Source: Albidovulum sp. (GTDB lineage: Bacteria; Pseudomonadota; Alphaproteobacteria; Rhodobacterales; Rhodobacteraceae). From it: DNA of 30,273 bases. Positions within the stretch are counted from its first letter, which is position 1; each line of letters opens with the position of its first letter. The translations under genes were made by a program, and so were the position numbers. The notes under the pieces are model-generated. The model ran no database searches, was not told the DNA's origin, and saw only the letters and a list, made by a program, of their open reading frames with translations. The stretch lies in assembly GCA_030837825.1 (NCBI GenBank), contig JAUQYB010000060.1, positions 1 through 30,273 of the forward strand, read 5' to 3'. Below, in pieces: positions 1 through 6,395 of the stretch.

Positions 1-379
1 CCGCGAAGGTGCCGGGCACGTTCAGCCCGTGGGCGCGGTGGTGCTGGCAGAAGCTTTCGTGCCCCGACCGGCATTCGGCGCAGGCGCCGCAGGTGTCGTG
101 GATCCAGGCCGCCCCGGCGCGGTCACCGATCCGCCAGTCGCTGACGCCATCGCCCAGGGCCACGACCTCACCCACCCCCTCGTGGCCGAGGATGAAGGGC
201 GATGGCGGCTGCGGTGGGCGCACCGATCCCTGCCAGATATGGACATCGGTGTGGCAGACGCCGCTTGCCTCCAGCCGGATCAGGATCTTCCCCGGCCCCG
301 GCTCCGGGCGCGGCACCCGTTCCAGGCGCAGCTCCGCGCCGAAATCGCCCAGCACCGCCGCGAGCATCGTGCCGTCCAT
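1..379 (-). CDS. Zn-dependent alcohol dehydrogenase, N-terminal part (cut by window edge)
   Basis: Medium-chain dehydrogenase/reductase that oxidises an alcohol with NAD(P)+. The visible 126 residues are the N-terminal GroES-like catalytic domain. C42 in GVCHTDVH and H66-E67 in GHEGVG fit the catalytic zinc site. C97, C100, C103 and C111 (C-x2-C-x2-C-x7-C) fit the structural zinc lobe. The flanking residues resemble AdhP-type alcohol dehydrogenases. The ATG at 379-377 follows a GGAGG about 8 bases upstream and lies only 12 bases after the choX stop, so the two genes probably share a transcript. The C-terminal Rossmann domain lies outside the window. The substrate cannot be read from sequence; its place behind choX suggests, but does not show, a role with choline or a related alcohol. 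Confidence 0.9.
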   Translation of the reverse strand, partial: MDGTMLAAVLGDFGAELRLERVPRPEPGPGKILIRLEASGVCHTDVHIWQGSVRPPQPPSPFILGHEGVGEVVALGDGVSDWRIGDRAGAAWIHDTCGACAECRSGHESFCQHHRAHGLNVPGTFA

Positions 380-391
380 TCGCCAACCTCC

Positions 392-1325
392 TCAGAGCCC
401 GAGCGCGGCGCGCACCGCCGGCAGGGCCGGCTCGCCCGCGAGCGTCGTCACTCCGTCGAGCCACTTGTCGAGCCGCGCCGGCTCCGCCGCGATCATGGCG
501 CGGGCGGCATCGGACGGGCTTTCGCCGTCGCCCATGATCCGCTGCATTCCGTGGTTCTCGAAGTCAATGTCGTAGGTCAGGTTGGCGAACAGCTTCGCCG
601 CGTTCGGGCATTCGGCGGCATAGCCGGGGCGGCTGAGCGTCCGGACCGTGGCGCTGCCAAGGTCCGGTCCGAATTCGATGTCGCCGCCGGACAGATAGGT
701 GATGTCATAGTTAACATTCATCGGATGCGGCGCCCATCCTAGGAAGACGATCCACTCCTTCTTCTCGACGGCGCGGGCCACTTGCGCAAGCATCCCGGCC
801 TCGCTCGATTCCACTACCTTCCAGTCGCCCAGCCGGTGCCGATCGGCGGCGATCATGTCGATCAGCATCTGGTTGGTGCCCGGCTCGATCCCGTAGATGC
901 GCCGGTCGAATTCGTTGGCATGAGCGGCCAGGTCGCCGAAGGACGTCACGCCCGCGTCAGCGACATAGTCCGGCACGACAAGCGTGTATTTCGCTCCCGT
1001 CAGGTTTGTGCCCAGAACCTCGACATGATTGTTGTCGAAATAGGACTTGTACCGCTCGTCCTGCACCGGGCGCCAGTTGCCCTGGAAGACGTCGATCTGG
1101 CCGTTCTGGAGGCTCACGTAGGTCACGTCGAGTCCCAGCGGCGTCTGTTCCGATTCATAGCCCAGCGCCCCGAGCAACAGCTCGGCCGTGGCGTTGGTGA
1201 AGGCGATGTCGGTCCAGCCGCCATCGGCGATCCGCACCTTCCCGCACGCCGCGCCGTCGGCCCAGCCGGCCAGCGCCCGCCACCAGGGCCAGCGCTGTGC
1301 CGCCCAGAAGTGATTTCGATCCCAT
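392..1325 (-). CDS. choX: Choline/betaine ABC transporter periplasmic binding protein (ChoX type), with frameshift in the signal peptide
   Basis: Captures choline (possibly betaine) in the periplasm for an OpuA/ProU-family ABC importer. In the 281-residue body, read from GTG at 1237, the aromatic cage known from Sinorhizobium ChoX is present: W8 and D10 (GGWTD), W55 (GNW), Y84 (AKY), N122 and W168 (LGW), at nearly the family spacing. The strong start is an ATG at 1325-1323 behind GGGGAGGA. It opens a signal peptide (MGSKSLLGGTALALVAGAG) but is one base out of frame with the body. Removing one base near 1263-1285 would give a normal export signal ending AGWA before DGAACGK. Either the gene is broken or the sequence carries a one-base error. 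It is divergent from betI and followed by an alcohol dehydrogenase; no choW or choV is seen. Confidence 0.85.
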
Positions 1326-1434
1326 GACGATCCTCCCCAGTCCGAGACGGCATCAGTTTCGATAAGAATATTGAATGATCAAACAAAAAATTGTATGAGT
1401 ATTTAATAATGGATTTCCCTAGGGTTGGCGGGTC
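1326..1434. promoter_or_regulatory. betI/choX divergent promoter region with dyad
   Basis: This 109-base spacer between two outward-facing genes is far richer in A+T than its surroundings, especially 1360-1412. It contains the dyad TTGA-N4-TCAA at 1371-1382, a plausible BetI-type operator half-site pair. A possible betI promoter is TTGAAT (1371-1376) with TATGAG (1394-1399), spaced 17 bases. The overlap of dyad and -35 would fit autorepression, which is known for BetI. Operator identity is inferred. Confidence 0.4.
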
Positions 1435-2055
1435 ATGAATGCCCGAAAGCGCAGCCGAATCGAGGATATCCGCCGCGAGGAACTGATTCTCGCGGCGCAC
1501 CGGGTGTTCCTGACGCAAGGCCTCGCGGGCCTCACCACCGCGCGCATCTGCGCCGAGGCCGGCCTGTCACCCGGCATCCTTGCCTATTACTTCCGCGGCA
1601 AGGAGGACGTGCTCTTCCAGATGGTGCGCTACAACAACCGCATTTTGATGGAGGATATCGCCCGCCGCCTGCGCGCCGCCGTCACCCCCTGGGACCGGCT
1701 CACCGCGATCGTCGAGGGCAACTTCCCGGCGGCAAACTACAACCGCGCCGCCGCCAATGCCTGGCTTTCGGTCTGCGCCGCCGCCACCGCCAATCCCGAA
1801 TACGCGCGCCTCCAGCGCTACTTCTACCGCCGTCTCGCCTCGAACCTCGCCTCCTGCCTCAAGCCGGCACTGACGGGCGACCGGCTGGAGGCGGCGATAC
1901 TGACCGTCGGGGTGATGATCGACGGGCTTTGGCTGCGCCGGGCGGCCGACGACGGCACCAGCCGCGACCGGGCGGTGGCGCACATGCTGGCGCAGATCGC
2001 CGCCTTTCTCGAACCCGGCGAACAGCGCGCGCTCGGCCGATCCGCGCCCGCTTGA
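1435..2055 (+). CDS. betI: TetR-family repressor BetI
   Basis: Choline-responsive repressor of betaine synthesis and choline uptake genes. The 206 residues begin with a TetR helix-turn-helix (about residues 18-60, including the recognition segment GLSPGILAYYFRGKEDVLF). The C-terminal half carries BetI landmarks in order: IVEGNF, a tryptophan in AWL, RLQ, RRLASNL and GLWLR. It is divergent from choX across an AT-rich spacer, the usual setting for a local repressor. The ATG at 1435 is the first in frame and places the DNA-binding domain at normal distance from the N-terminus. No betB or betA is in the window, so its targets beyond choX are unknown here. Confidence 0.88.
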   Translation: MNARKRSRIEDIRREELILAAHRVFLTQGLAGLTTARICAEAGLSPGILAYYFRGKEDVLFQMVRYNNRILMEDIARRLRAAVTPWDRLTAIVEGNFPAANYNRAAANAWLSVCAAATANPEYARLQRYFYRRLASNLASCLKPALTGDRLEAAILTVGVMIDGLWLRRAADDGTSRDRAVAHMLAQIAAFLEPGEQRALGRSAPA

Positions 2056-2088
2056 CCGCCCGCGGTTTCCCGCGCATATGCCGCTCCC

Positions 2089-3888
2089 ATGACCGAGCTT
2101 GCCCAGATCCGCAACTTCTCCATCGTGGCCCATATCGACCACGGCAAATCCACCCTTGCCGACCGGCTCATCCAGATGACCGGCACCGTGGCGATGCGCG
2201 ACATGAAGGCCCAGCTTCTCGACTCGATGGACATCGAGCGCGAGCGCGGCATCACCATCAAGGCCAACACCGTGCGGATCGAGTATCCGGCGAAGGACGG
2301 CAAGACCTATGTGCTGAACCTGATCGACACGCCGGGCCATGTCGACTTCGCCTACGAGGTCTCCCGCTCGATGCGCGCGGTCGAGGGCTCGCTCCTGGTG
2401 GTGGATGCGACCCAGGGGGTGGAGGCGCAGACCCTCGCCAACGCCTATCAGGCGATCGACGCCGACCACGAGCTTGTGCCGGTCCTGAACAAGATCGACC
2501 TGCCGGCGGCCGACCCCGACCGGGTGAAGGCCGAGATCGAGGACGTCATCGGCATCGACGCCAGCGCGGCGATCCCGATCTCGGCCAAGACCGGCATCGG
2601 CATCCCCGAGGTGCTGGAGGCGATCGTCCACCGCCTGCCGGCGCCGAAGGGCGACCGGACCGCGCCCCTGAAGGCGATGCTGGTCGATAGCTGGTATGAC
2701 CCCTACCTCGGCGTCGTGGTGATGATCCGGGTGATGGACGGCCGCGTCGCCAGGGGCGACCGGATCAAGATGATGCAGACCGGCGCCGTCTACGGCATCG
2801 ACAAGCTCGCCGTGCTGAAGCCCCAGATGGTCGACATCGCCGAACTGGGGCCGGGCGAGATCGGCGTCTTCACCGCCTCGATCAAGCAGGTCCGCGACAC
2901 CCGCGTCGGCGACACGATCACCCATGAGCGCAAGCCCTGTGCCCGGGCGCTCCCCGGCTTCAAGCCGGCGCAGCCGGTGGTGTTCTGCGGGCTTTTCCCG
3001 GTCGACGCCGCCGATTTCGAATCCCTGCGCGACGCGATCGAGAAGCTGGCGCTGAACGACGCGAGCTTCACCTACGAGATGGAGACCAGCGCGGCGCTGG
3101 GTTTCGGCTTCCGCATGGGCTTCCTCGGGCTTCTGCACCTGGAAGTGGTGCGCGACCGGCTGGAACGCGAATACGACCTCGACCTGATCACCACCGCGCC
3201 CTCGGTGGTCTTCAGGCTCCACATGAAGGACGGCGAGGTGCGCGAGCTGCACAACCCCGCCGACATGCCCGACCTGACCTATGTCGACCATATCGAGGAG
3301 CCGCGGATCAAGGCGACAATCATGGTGCCCGACGACTACCTCGGCGACGTGCTGAAGCTCTGCCAGGACCGGCGCGGGCTGCAACTCGACCTGACCTATG
3401 CCGGGTCGCGCGCGATGGTGGTCTACGACCTGCCGCTCGCCGAGGTGGTCTTCGACTTCTACGACCGGCTGAAATCGGTCACCAAGGGCTATGCCAGCTT
3501 CGACTACCAGATGCTCGGCTACCGCGAGGATTTCCTCGTCAAGATGCAGATCCTCGTCAACGACGAGCCGGTGGACGCGCTCTCGATCATGGTCCACCGC
3601 GACCGGGCAGAGGCGCGGGGCCGGGCGATGGTGGAAAAGCTCAAGGACCTGATCCCGCGGCACATGTTCAAGATCCCGATCCAGGCGGCGATCGGCGGAA
3701 GGGTGATCGCGCGGGAAACGCTCTCGGCGCTCCGCAAGGACGTGACGGCGAAGTGCTACGGGGGCGACGCCACCCGCAAGCGCAAGCTTCTGGAAAAGCA
3801 GAAGGCCGGCAAGAAGAAGATGCGCCAGTTCGGCAAGGTGGAGATCCCGCAGGAGGCGTTCATCTCGGCTTTGAAGATGGATTCCTGA
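2089..3888 (+). CDS. lepA: Elongation factor 4 (translational GTPase LepA)
   Basis: Ribosome-associated GTPase that acts on the elongating or assembling ribosome. It is 599 residues, normal for the family. G1 is AHIDHGKST (residues 14-22), G3 is DTPGH (80-84), G4 is NKID (134-137), and a G5-like SAKTG follows. The C-terminal LepA-specific region ends in the lysine-rich [20 protein letters not shown]. The ATG at 2089 gives the standard [15 protein letters not shown] start. It lies 33 bases after betI, same strand, possibly sharing its transcript. The minus-strand open frame across most of it is a codon-bias shadow. Confidence 0.98.
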   Translation: MTELAQIRNFSIVAHIDHGKSTLADRLIQMTGTVAMRDMKAQLLDSMDIERERGITIKANTVRIEYPAKDGKTYVLNLIDTPGHVDFAYEVSRSMRAVEGSLLVVDATQGVEAQTLANAYQAIDADHELVPVLNKIDLPAADPDRVKAEIEDVIGIDASAAIPISAKTGIGIPEVLEAIVHRLPAPKGDRTAPLKAMLVDSWYDPYLGVVVMIRVMDGRVARGDRIKMMQTGAVYGIDKLAVLKPQMVDIAELGPGEIGVFTASIKQVRDTRVGDTITHERKPCARALPGFKPAQPVVFCGLFPVDAADFESLRDAIEKLALNDASFTYEMETSAALGFGFRMGFLGLLHLEVVRDRLEREYDLDLITTAPSVVFRLHMKDGEVRELHNPADMPDLTYVDHIEEPRIKATIMVPDDYLGDVLKLCQDRRGLQLDLTYAGSRAMVVYDLPLAEVVFDFYDRLKSVTKGYASFDYQMLGYREDFLVKMQILVNDEPVDALSIMVHRDRAEARGRAMVEKLKDLIPRHMFKIPIQAAIGGRVIARETLSALRKDVTAKCYGGDATRKRKLLEKQKAGKKKMRQFGKVEIPQEAFISALKMDS

Positions 3889-3906
3889 TCCCGGCTCTCG
3901 CGGGAT

Positions 3907-3961
3907 TGACAGGTTGCGCCAGAAATCACGGGCTCCTCGCTCGCGCGGACGTGACAGGTTG
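3907..3961 (+). repeat. 10-bp direct repeat downstream of lepA
   Basis: TGACAGGTTG occurs at 3907-3916 and again at 3952-3961, 45 bases apart, in the lepA 3' flank. No protein frame spans it convincingly. It could be a trace of a local duplication. No function is assigned. Confidence 0.5.
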
Positions 3962-3984
3962 GCCGGAGGGACGAGTGCCCGGTT

Positions 3985-3998
3985 CCCGCGAAAGCGGG
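3985..3998 (+). terminator. Possible lepA terminator hairpin
   Basis: CCCGC-GAAA-GCGGG forms a 5-bp stem with a stable GNRA tetraloop about 100 bases after the lepA stop. It is followed by pyrimidine-rich TCTCTCCTT rather than a clean T run. It sits between lepA and a convergent lipoprotein gene, so it could serve both directions. This is a structural reading only. Confidence 0.35.
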
Positions 3999-4028
3999 TC
4001 TCTCCTTCCGCTCAGGTTTTGCGGTCCC

Positions 4029-4169
4029 TCAGAACAGGCCGTCGTCGCCGTTTTCTTCCGCCGCGTTGTCGGCGGCGACGGCGCCCGCGGCACCGACCAG
4101 GGGGCCGCAGGCCGACAGCGTCGTCGCGGCGATGAGGAGCGTCAGGACCAGCCAGAGTTTCGTCGTCAT
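4029..4169 (-). CDS. Small lipoprotein, 46 aa
   Basis: A 46-residue predicted lipoprotein. MTTK is followed by a hydrophobic stretch (residues 5-17) and the lipobox L18-S-A-C21. The mature part is about 26 residues, Gly/Ala-rich and then acidic (ending AAEENGDDGLF). The ATG at 4169-4167 is preceded by GGAGG at a good distance. A longer in-frame start at 4277 exists but would bury the signal peptide internally. It is convergent with lepA and divergent from the DGC-domain gene. The family is not recognised; the short acidic tail suggests an envelope peptide, but no function can be named. Confidence 0.7.
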   Translation of the reverse strand: MTTKLWLVLTLLIAATTLSACGPLVGAAGAVAADNAAEENGDDGLF

Positions 4170-4281
4170 CGGAAACCTCCATCGCAAGAGTGCATCAAGC
4201 AAGCGCGCGAACCCGCCGGATGGTTCCATCGGGCCTGCCCGGTTCCCGGCAATGGCGTCCTTCGCGGTCTTCGACATGGCC

Positions 4282-4323
4282 GGGCGGGGCGGGGCGGGCC
4301 GCGCGGGGCGGGGACGGGCAGGG
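4282..4323 (+). other. Two consecutive G-quadruplex motifs
   Basis: Eight G tracts of three or more fall within 42 bases. The first set (4282-4298) is G3-C-G4-C-G4-C-G3, with all loops one base. The second (4305-4323) is G4-C-G4-AC-G3-CA-G3. Both satisfy the canonical G-quadruplex rule on the plus strand. They lie about 90-130 bases before the DGC-domain gene and 110-150 bases upstream of the divergent lipoprotein start. The motif is seen directly; folding in the cell is inferred. Confidence 0.6.
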
Positions 4324-4413
4324 CGGAGAGGGGCACTGCGACAATCCGCATCTCGACGCCCGCCGGAGGATCGGTGCAGGGTCGCCGGCGATCCCGAAGC
4401 AGAGGAGCCCGCG

Positions 4414-4827
4414 ATGGCAGCCCGCGCCGACCTGCCGCCCGACCTGCCGCCCGACCGGCGGCCCGACCGGCCGCTCGTCTATTCCTGCTCGGGCTGCTCC
4501 AGCGCCGCGCAGATGGCGAACCATGTCGCCATCCAGCTCGATCGGCGGGGGCTGGCGGAGATGTCCTGCATCGCCGGCGTCGGCGGCGACGTGCCGAAGC
4601 TCGTGCGCATCGCCAGGTCCGGCCGGCCGATCGTCGCGCTCGACGGCTGCGCGCTCGCCTGCGTGAAGAGCTGCCTCGCGCGCCACGGGGTGACGGCGAC
4701 GCGCTATCACCTCCTGTCCGACATGGGCGTGCGCAAGCGCTACGGCACCGATTTCGATCCGGCCGAAGCCGCAACCGTGCTCGACAGCATCGCCGCGGGC
4801 CTCGTGGCCGACCCCGTCACCGCCTGA
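4414..4827 (+). CDS. DGC-domain putative zinc-binding protein, 137 aa
   Basis: A small cytoplasmic cysteine-rich protein that fits the DGC family of putative metal-binding proteins, named for an Asp-Gly-Cys motif. Cysteines are C25 and C28 (CSGC), C52, C79 in D77-G78-C79, C83 and C87. The DGCALACVKSC segment is the family signature. The N-terminus carries a proline/aspartate repeat (DLPP, DLPP, DRRP, DRPL) written by a 12-bp DNA repeat and outside the usual domain. The ATG at 4414 has AGAGGAG six bases upstream. It stands alone between G-quadruplex motifs and a GYD-domain gene. The biochemical role of the family is not established; metal binding is inferred from the cysteines. Confidence 0.8.
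   Translation: MAARADLPPDLPPDRRPDRPLVYSCSGCSSAAQMANHVAIQLDRRGLAEMSCIAGVGGDVPKLVRIARSGRPIVALDGCALACVKSCLARHGVTATRYHLLSDMGVRKRYGTDFDPAEAATVLDSIAAGLVADPVTA
4428..4475 (+). repeat. 12-bp in-frame tandem repeat, four units
   Basis: Two exact copies of CGACCTGCCGCC (4428-4439, 4440-4451) are followed by two diverged copies starting CGACCGGC (4452-4463, 4464-4475). The period of 12 keeps the reading frame and encodes a four-residue repeat at the N-terminus of the DGC protein. It is a likely slippage site where length may vary between strains. Confidence 0.75.
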
Positions 4828-4967
4828 CGGCTGGGGCGCACGCGCGGGCCCGGCGGCCTCCCTCGGCGGCCCGTTCCATGCTAAACTCTGCGTCGGCGGA
4901 GCGTTCGGGGATCGGACGGCATTGCGCCGGCCGAGTGTGCGAGTGCCCGCCCGGGAGGACGCTTGAA

Positions 4968-5297
4968 ATGGCTCAGTACATCATCACCGGCAGCTACACG
5001 CCCGCCGCCATGAAAGGCATGATCGCCCATCCGAGCGACCGGCAAACGGCCACCGGCGCGCTCATCGCCGCTGCGGGAGGCAGGCTTGAAAGCTATTTCC
5101 TGACGACCGGCGAGACCGATTTCATCATGCGCGTCACCTCGGACGACATTGTCCGGATGCTGGCGGCGCTGATGGTCGCCGGCGCCTCGGGCGCGGTCAC
5201 CGGGCTCAAGACCGTGCAGTGCTTCACGTCGGCCGAGTTCCTCGAGGCGCAGAAGGCGGCGGGCACGATCACTCTGACCTACGCCGCCCCAACCTGA
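4968..5297 (+). CDS. GYD-domain protein, 109 aa
   Basis: A small cytoplasmic protein of the GYD family (dimeric alpha/beta, ferredoxin-like). The family features are the opening MAQYIITGSYTPAAMKGMI, the central GGRLESYFLTTGETDFIMRV and the C-terminal GLKTVQCFTSAEF; the length is normal for the family. The ATG at 4968 is preceded by GGGAGGA about eight bases upstream. A possible extended -10 (TG-C-TAAACT, 4879-4887) lies 80 bases upstream, so it may have its own promoter. The molecular function of GYD proteins is not known to me, and neighbours give no clear clue. Confidence 0.85.
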   Translation: MAQYIITGSYTPAAMKGMIAHPSDRQTATGALIAAAGGRLESYFLTTGETDFIMRVTSDDIVRMLAALMVAGASGAVTGLKTVQCFTSAEFLEAQKAAGTITLTYAAPT

Positions 5298-5472
5298 CAG
5301 GCCCTGTGGGGTGCGGCCCGACCTGATGCGCCTCCGGGTCTGGCGCGGTCCCATGCGCGCACCCGTCGGGCCGACTTTTCCCGCGGCGGTGGCCCGTCGT
5401 GGCGGCTACCCAAGAATTGCCCCAATCCGCTGCCAGACTGGTGCCAAGTGTCTGTCGAGGGAGAGGTTTAAG

Positions 5473-5652
5473 ATGGGACGATGGCTGGCTTTCGGCGCCG
5501 TTCTGGTCGGCGCCTATGCGCTCTGGGCCGCGGAGAATCCCCGCAAGGCCTTTCGCCCGACGGTTCCGGCGGCGCTCTTTGCGCCGTCGGGGACCCCGGG
5601 GGCGATGATCGGTGGCTCGGCAGTCGCGGCGGCGCGCCGGACCGGAGGCTGA
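5473..5652 (+). CDS. Small hypothetical membrane or exported protein, 59 aa
   Basis: Not recognised. The 59 residues open with one hydrophobic segment (WLAFGAVLVGAYALWAA, about residues 4-20) and continue with a basic, proline- and alanine-rich tail. This suggests an N-terminal membrane anchor or uncleaved signal. The ATG at 5473 follows a GGGAGAGG ribosome site. A longer frame from 5311 has no ribosome site and an unlikely N-terminus. Its TGA (5650-5652) is directly followed by the stop codon of the oppositely oriented entericidin-like gene, so the two genes meet stop to stop with no bases between. Confidence 0.55.
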   Translation: MGRWLAFGAVLVGAYALWAAENPRKAFRPTVPAALFAPSGTPGAMIGGSAVAAARRTGG

Positions 5653-5790
5653 TCACATTTCCGACTGCGCCTCGGCGGCTTCGGAGCTGATCGCGCTGCC
5701 GGTCGTTTGCAGGTCGCGGCCCGCGCCCTTGACCGTCTCGCAGGCGGTCAGGGCGATGAGGGCGAGCAGGGGCAGGGTCAGGCGGATCAT
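5653..5790 (-). CDS. Entericidin A/B-like lipoprotein, 45 aa
   Basis: A tiny predicted lipoprotein of the entericidin family. Residues 1-13 form the hydrophobic signal and L14-T-A-C17 the lipobox. The mature peptide begins CETVKGAGRDLQTTGSAIS, closely matching the entericidin pattern of a conserved C-x-T-x-x-G-x-G-x-D start followed by a short amphipathic helix. The ATG at 5790-5788 has GGAGG upstream. In Escherichia coli, EcnA and EcnB form an antidote/toxin pair of envelope lipoproteins under stationary-phase control. Here only one copy is visible and no partner is recognised. It meets the preceding gene stop to stop. Confidence 0.8.
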   Translation of the reverse strand: MIRLTLPLLALIALTACETVKGAGRDLQTTGSAISSEAAEAQSEM

Positions 5791-5839
5791 GGGAACCTCC
5801 GGGTGATTCAGCGGATCGGGTTGTCCCTCTCCAACGCCC

Positions 5840-5872
5840 GGGGCGGGGCCGGGGTTCCCCGGGGGTTCCCCG
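5840..5872 (+). repeat. G-rich block: G-quadruplex motif and duplicated 11-mer
   Basis: G4-C-G4-CC-G4-TTCCCC-G5 (5840-5865) fits a canonical G-quadruplex with loops of 1, 2 and 6 bases. Its right part is an exact tandem duplication of GGGGTTCCCCG (5851-5861 and 5862-5872), each copy itself able to fold as GGGG-TT-CCCC. It lies between the entericidin-like gene and the lipoprotein at 6013. Confidence 0.6.
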
Positions 5873-5912
5873 GGACGCGGCTTCGGTGGCGGGGCGGCGC
5901 TGTCGGGACGGA

Positions 5913-5967
5913 AAACCGACGCGAAACCGACGCGAAACCGACGCCGAACCGACGCCGAACCGATGGG
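5913..5967 (+). repeat. 11-bp tandem repeat, five units
   Basis: Five head-to-tail 11-mers run across 5913-5967: AAACCGACGCG twice, AAACCGACGCC, GAACCGACGCC and GAACCGATGGG. The copies drift gradually from left to right. The array ends seven bases before the CtrA-like box and about 45 bases before the ATG of the gene at 6013. A period of 11 bases is close to one helical turn, so repeated ACCGA elements would face the same side of the DNA. Confidence 0.8.
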
Positions 5968-5974
5968 GCAGACG

Positions 5975-5989
5975 TTAACGCCCTGTTAA
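5975..5989 (+). promoter_or_regulatory. CtrA-type binding box
   Basis: TTAA-N7-TTAA is present exactly (TTAA at 5975-5978 and 5986-5989, followed by C). This is the consensus full site for the alphaproteobacterial cell-cycle regulator CtrA. Each half also lies in a GTTAAC hexamer. The box ends 23 bases before the ATG at 6013. An activating site normally overlaps -35, which would put transcription start at about the ATG. So either the message is nearly leaderless or the site represses. Binding is inferred. Confidence 0.55.
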
Positions 5990-6012
5990 CCACACCCGGT
6001 CAGGATCGCGCC

Positions 6013-6318
6013 ATGCGCATGGTCCCCGCCATCCTCCTCCTCGCCGCCTGCGGCGCCTCGCCGGCCCCCGACATGTTCGGCTCGGTGCGGTCGGAGGTGA
6101 CGCGCGGGGGAATGGATTTTGTCGTGTTCCAACAGGGAAGCGAGGTGGAGGTGGTGCGGATGGGCTATCTCTCGCGCCCCCGGCGCGGGGCGGTTCCCGC
6201 GCTCATGGCCGAGGCTGCCGAGGCCGCGACGGGCTGCCGCGTCATCGCCAACTCGATGACCACGAAGATCCCCGGCGACACCGGCGTGGCAAGGTTCGCG
6301 CTGGACTGCCGGACCTGA
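6013..6318 (+). CDS. Predicted lipoprotein, 101 aa
   Basis: Not recognised as a named family. MRMVPAILLLAAC gives a very short signal with lipobox L10-A-A-C13, so a lipid-anchored envelope protein is likely. The mature part is about 88 residues, mixed alpha/beta, with two further cysteines (in TGCRV and ALDCRT) that could form a disulfide. The ATG at 6013 has AGGA seven bases upstream; earlier in-frame starts would place the signal inside the chain. It sits directly behind an 11-bp repeat array and a CtrA-like box. Its TGA overlaps an FNR-type box for the next gene. Confidence 0.65.
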   Translation: MRMVPAILLLAACGASPAPDMFGSVRSEVTRGGMDFVVFQQGSEVEVVRMGYLSRPRRGAVPALMAEAAEAATGCRVIANSMTTKIPGDTGVARFALDCRT

Positions 6319-6328
6319 TCCAGATCAA
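6315..6328 (+). promoter_or_regulatory. FNR/FnrL-type box
   Basis: CTGAT-CCAG-ATCAA matches the FNR/Dnr consensus TTGAT-N4-ATCAA at nine of ten positions. FnrL is the oxygen-sensing regulator in Rhodobacterales. The box overlaps the stop of the upstream gene and is centred about 75 bases before the ATG at 6396, so the small membrane protein is the likely target. The -10 is not clear (candidates are CTAAAT at 6342-6347 or TACGAA at 6351-6356). The match is seen; regulation is inferred. Confidence 0.55.
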
Positions 6329-6395
6329 GGCAGAGAACTCCCTAAATCCTTACGAAAAAAGGCGAAAACGCGCTCCGAAGCGAAGGACACCGCCG

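Noticed and set aside
1371..1382. TTGA-N4-TCAA considered as an FNR box
   Set aside because: FNR needs TTGAT-N4-ATCAA, 14 bases; this element is 12 bases and lacks the inner T and A at the right spacing.
1567..3663. A 698-codon open frame on the minus strand across lepA
   Set aside because: It lies opposite a full-length LepA with all GTPase motifs. Its His/Asp/Val/Arg-rich composition is what antisense reading of GC-rich codons produces, and it has no recognisable domain.
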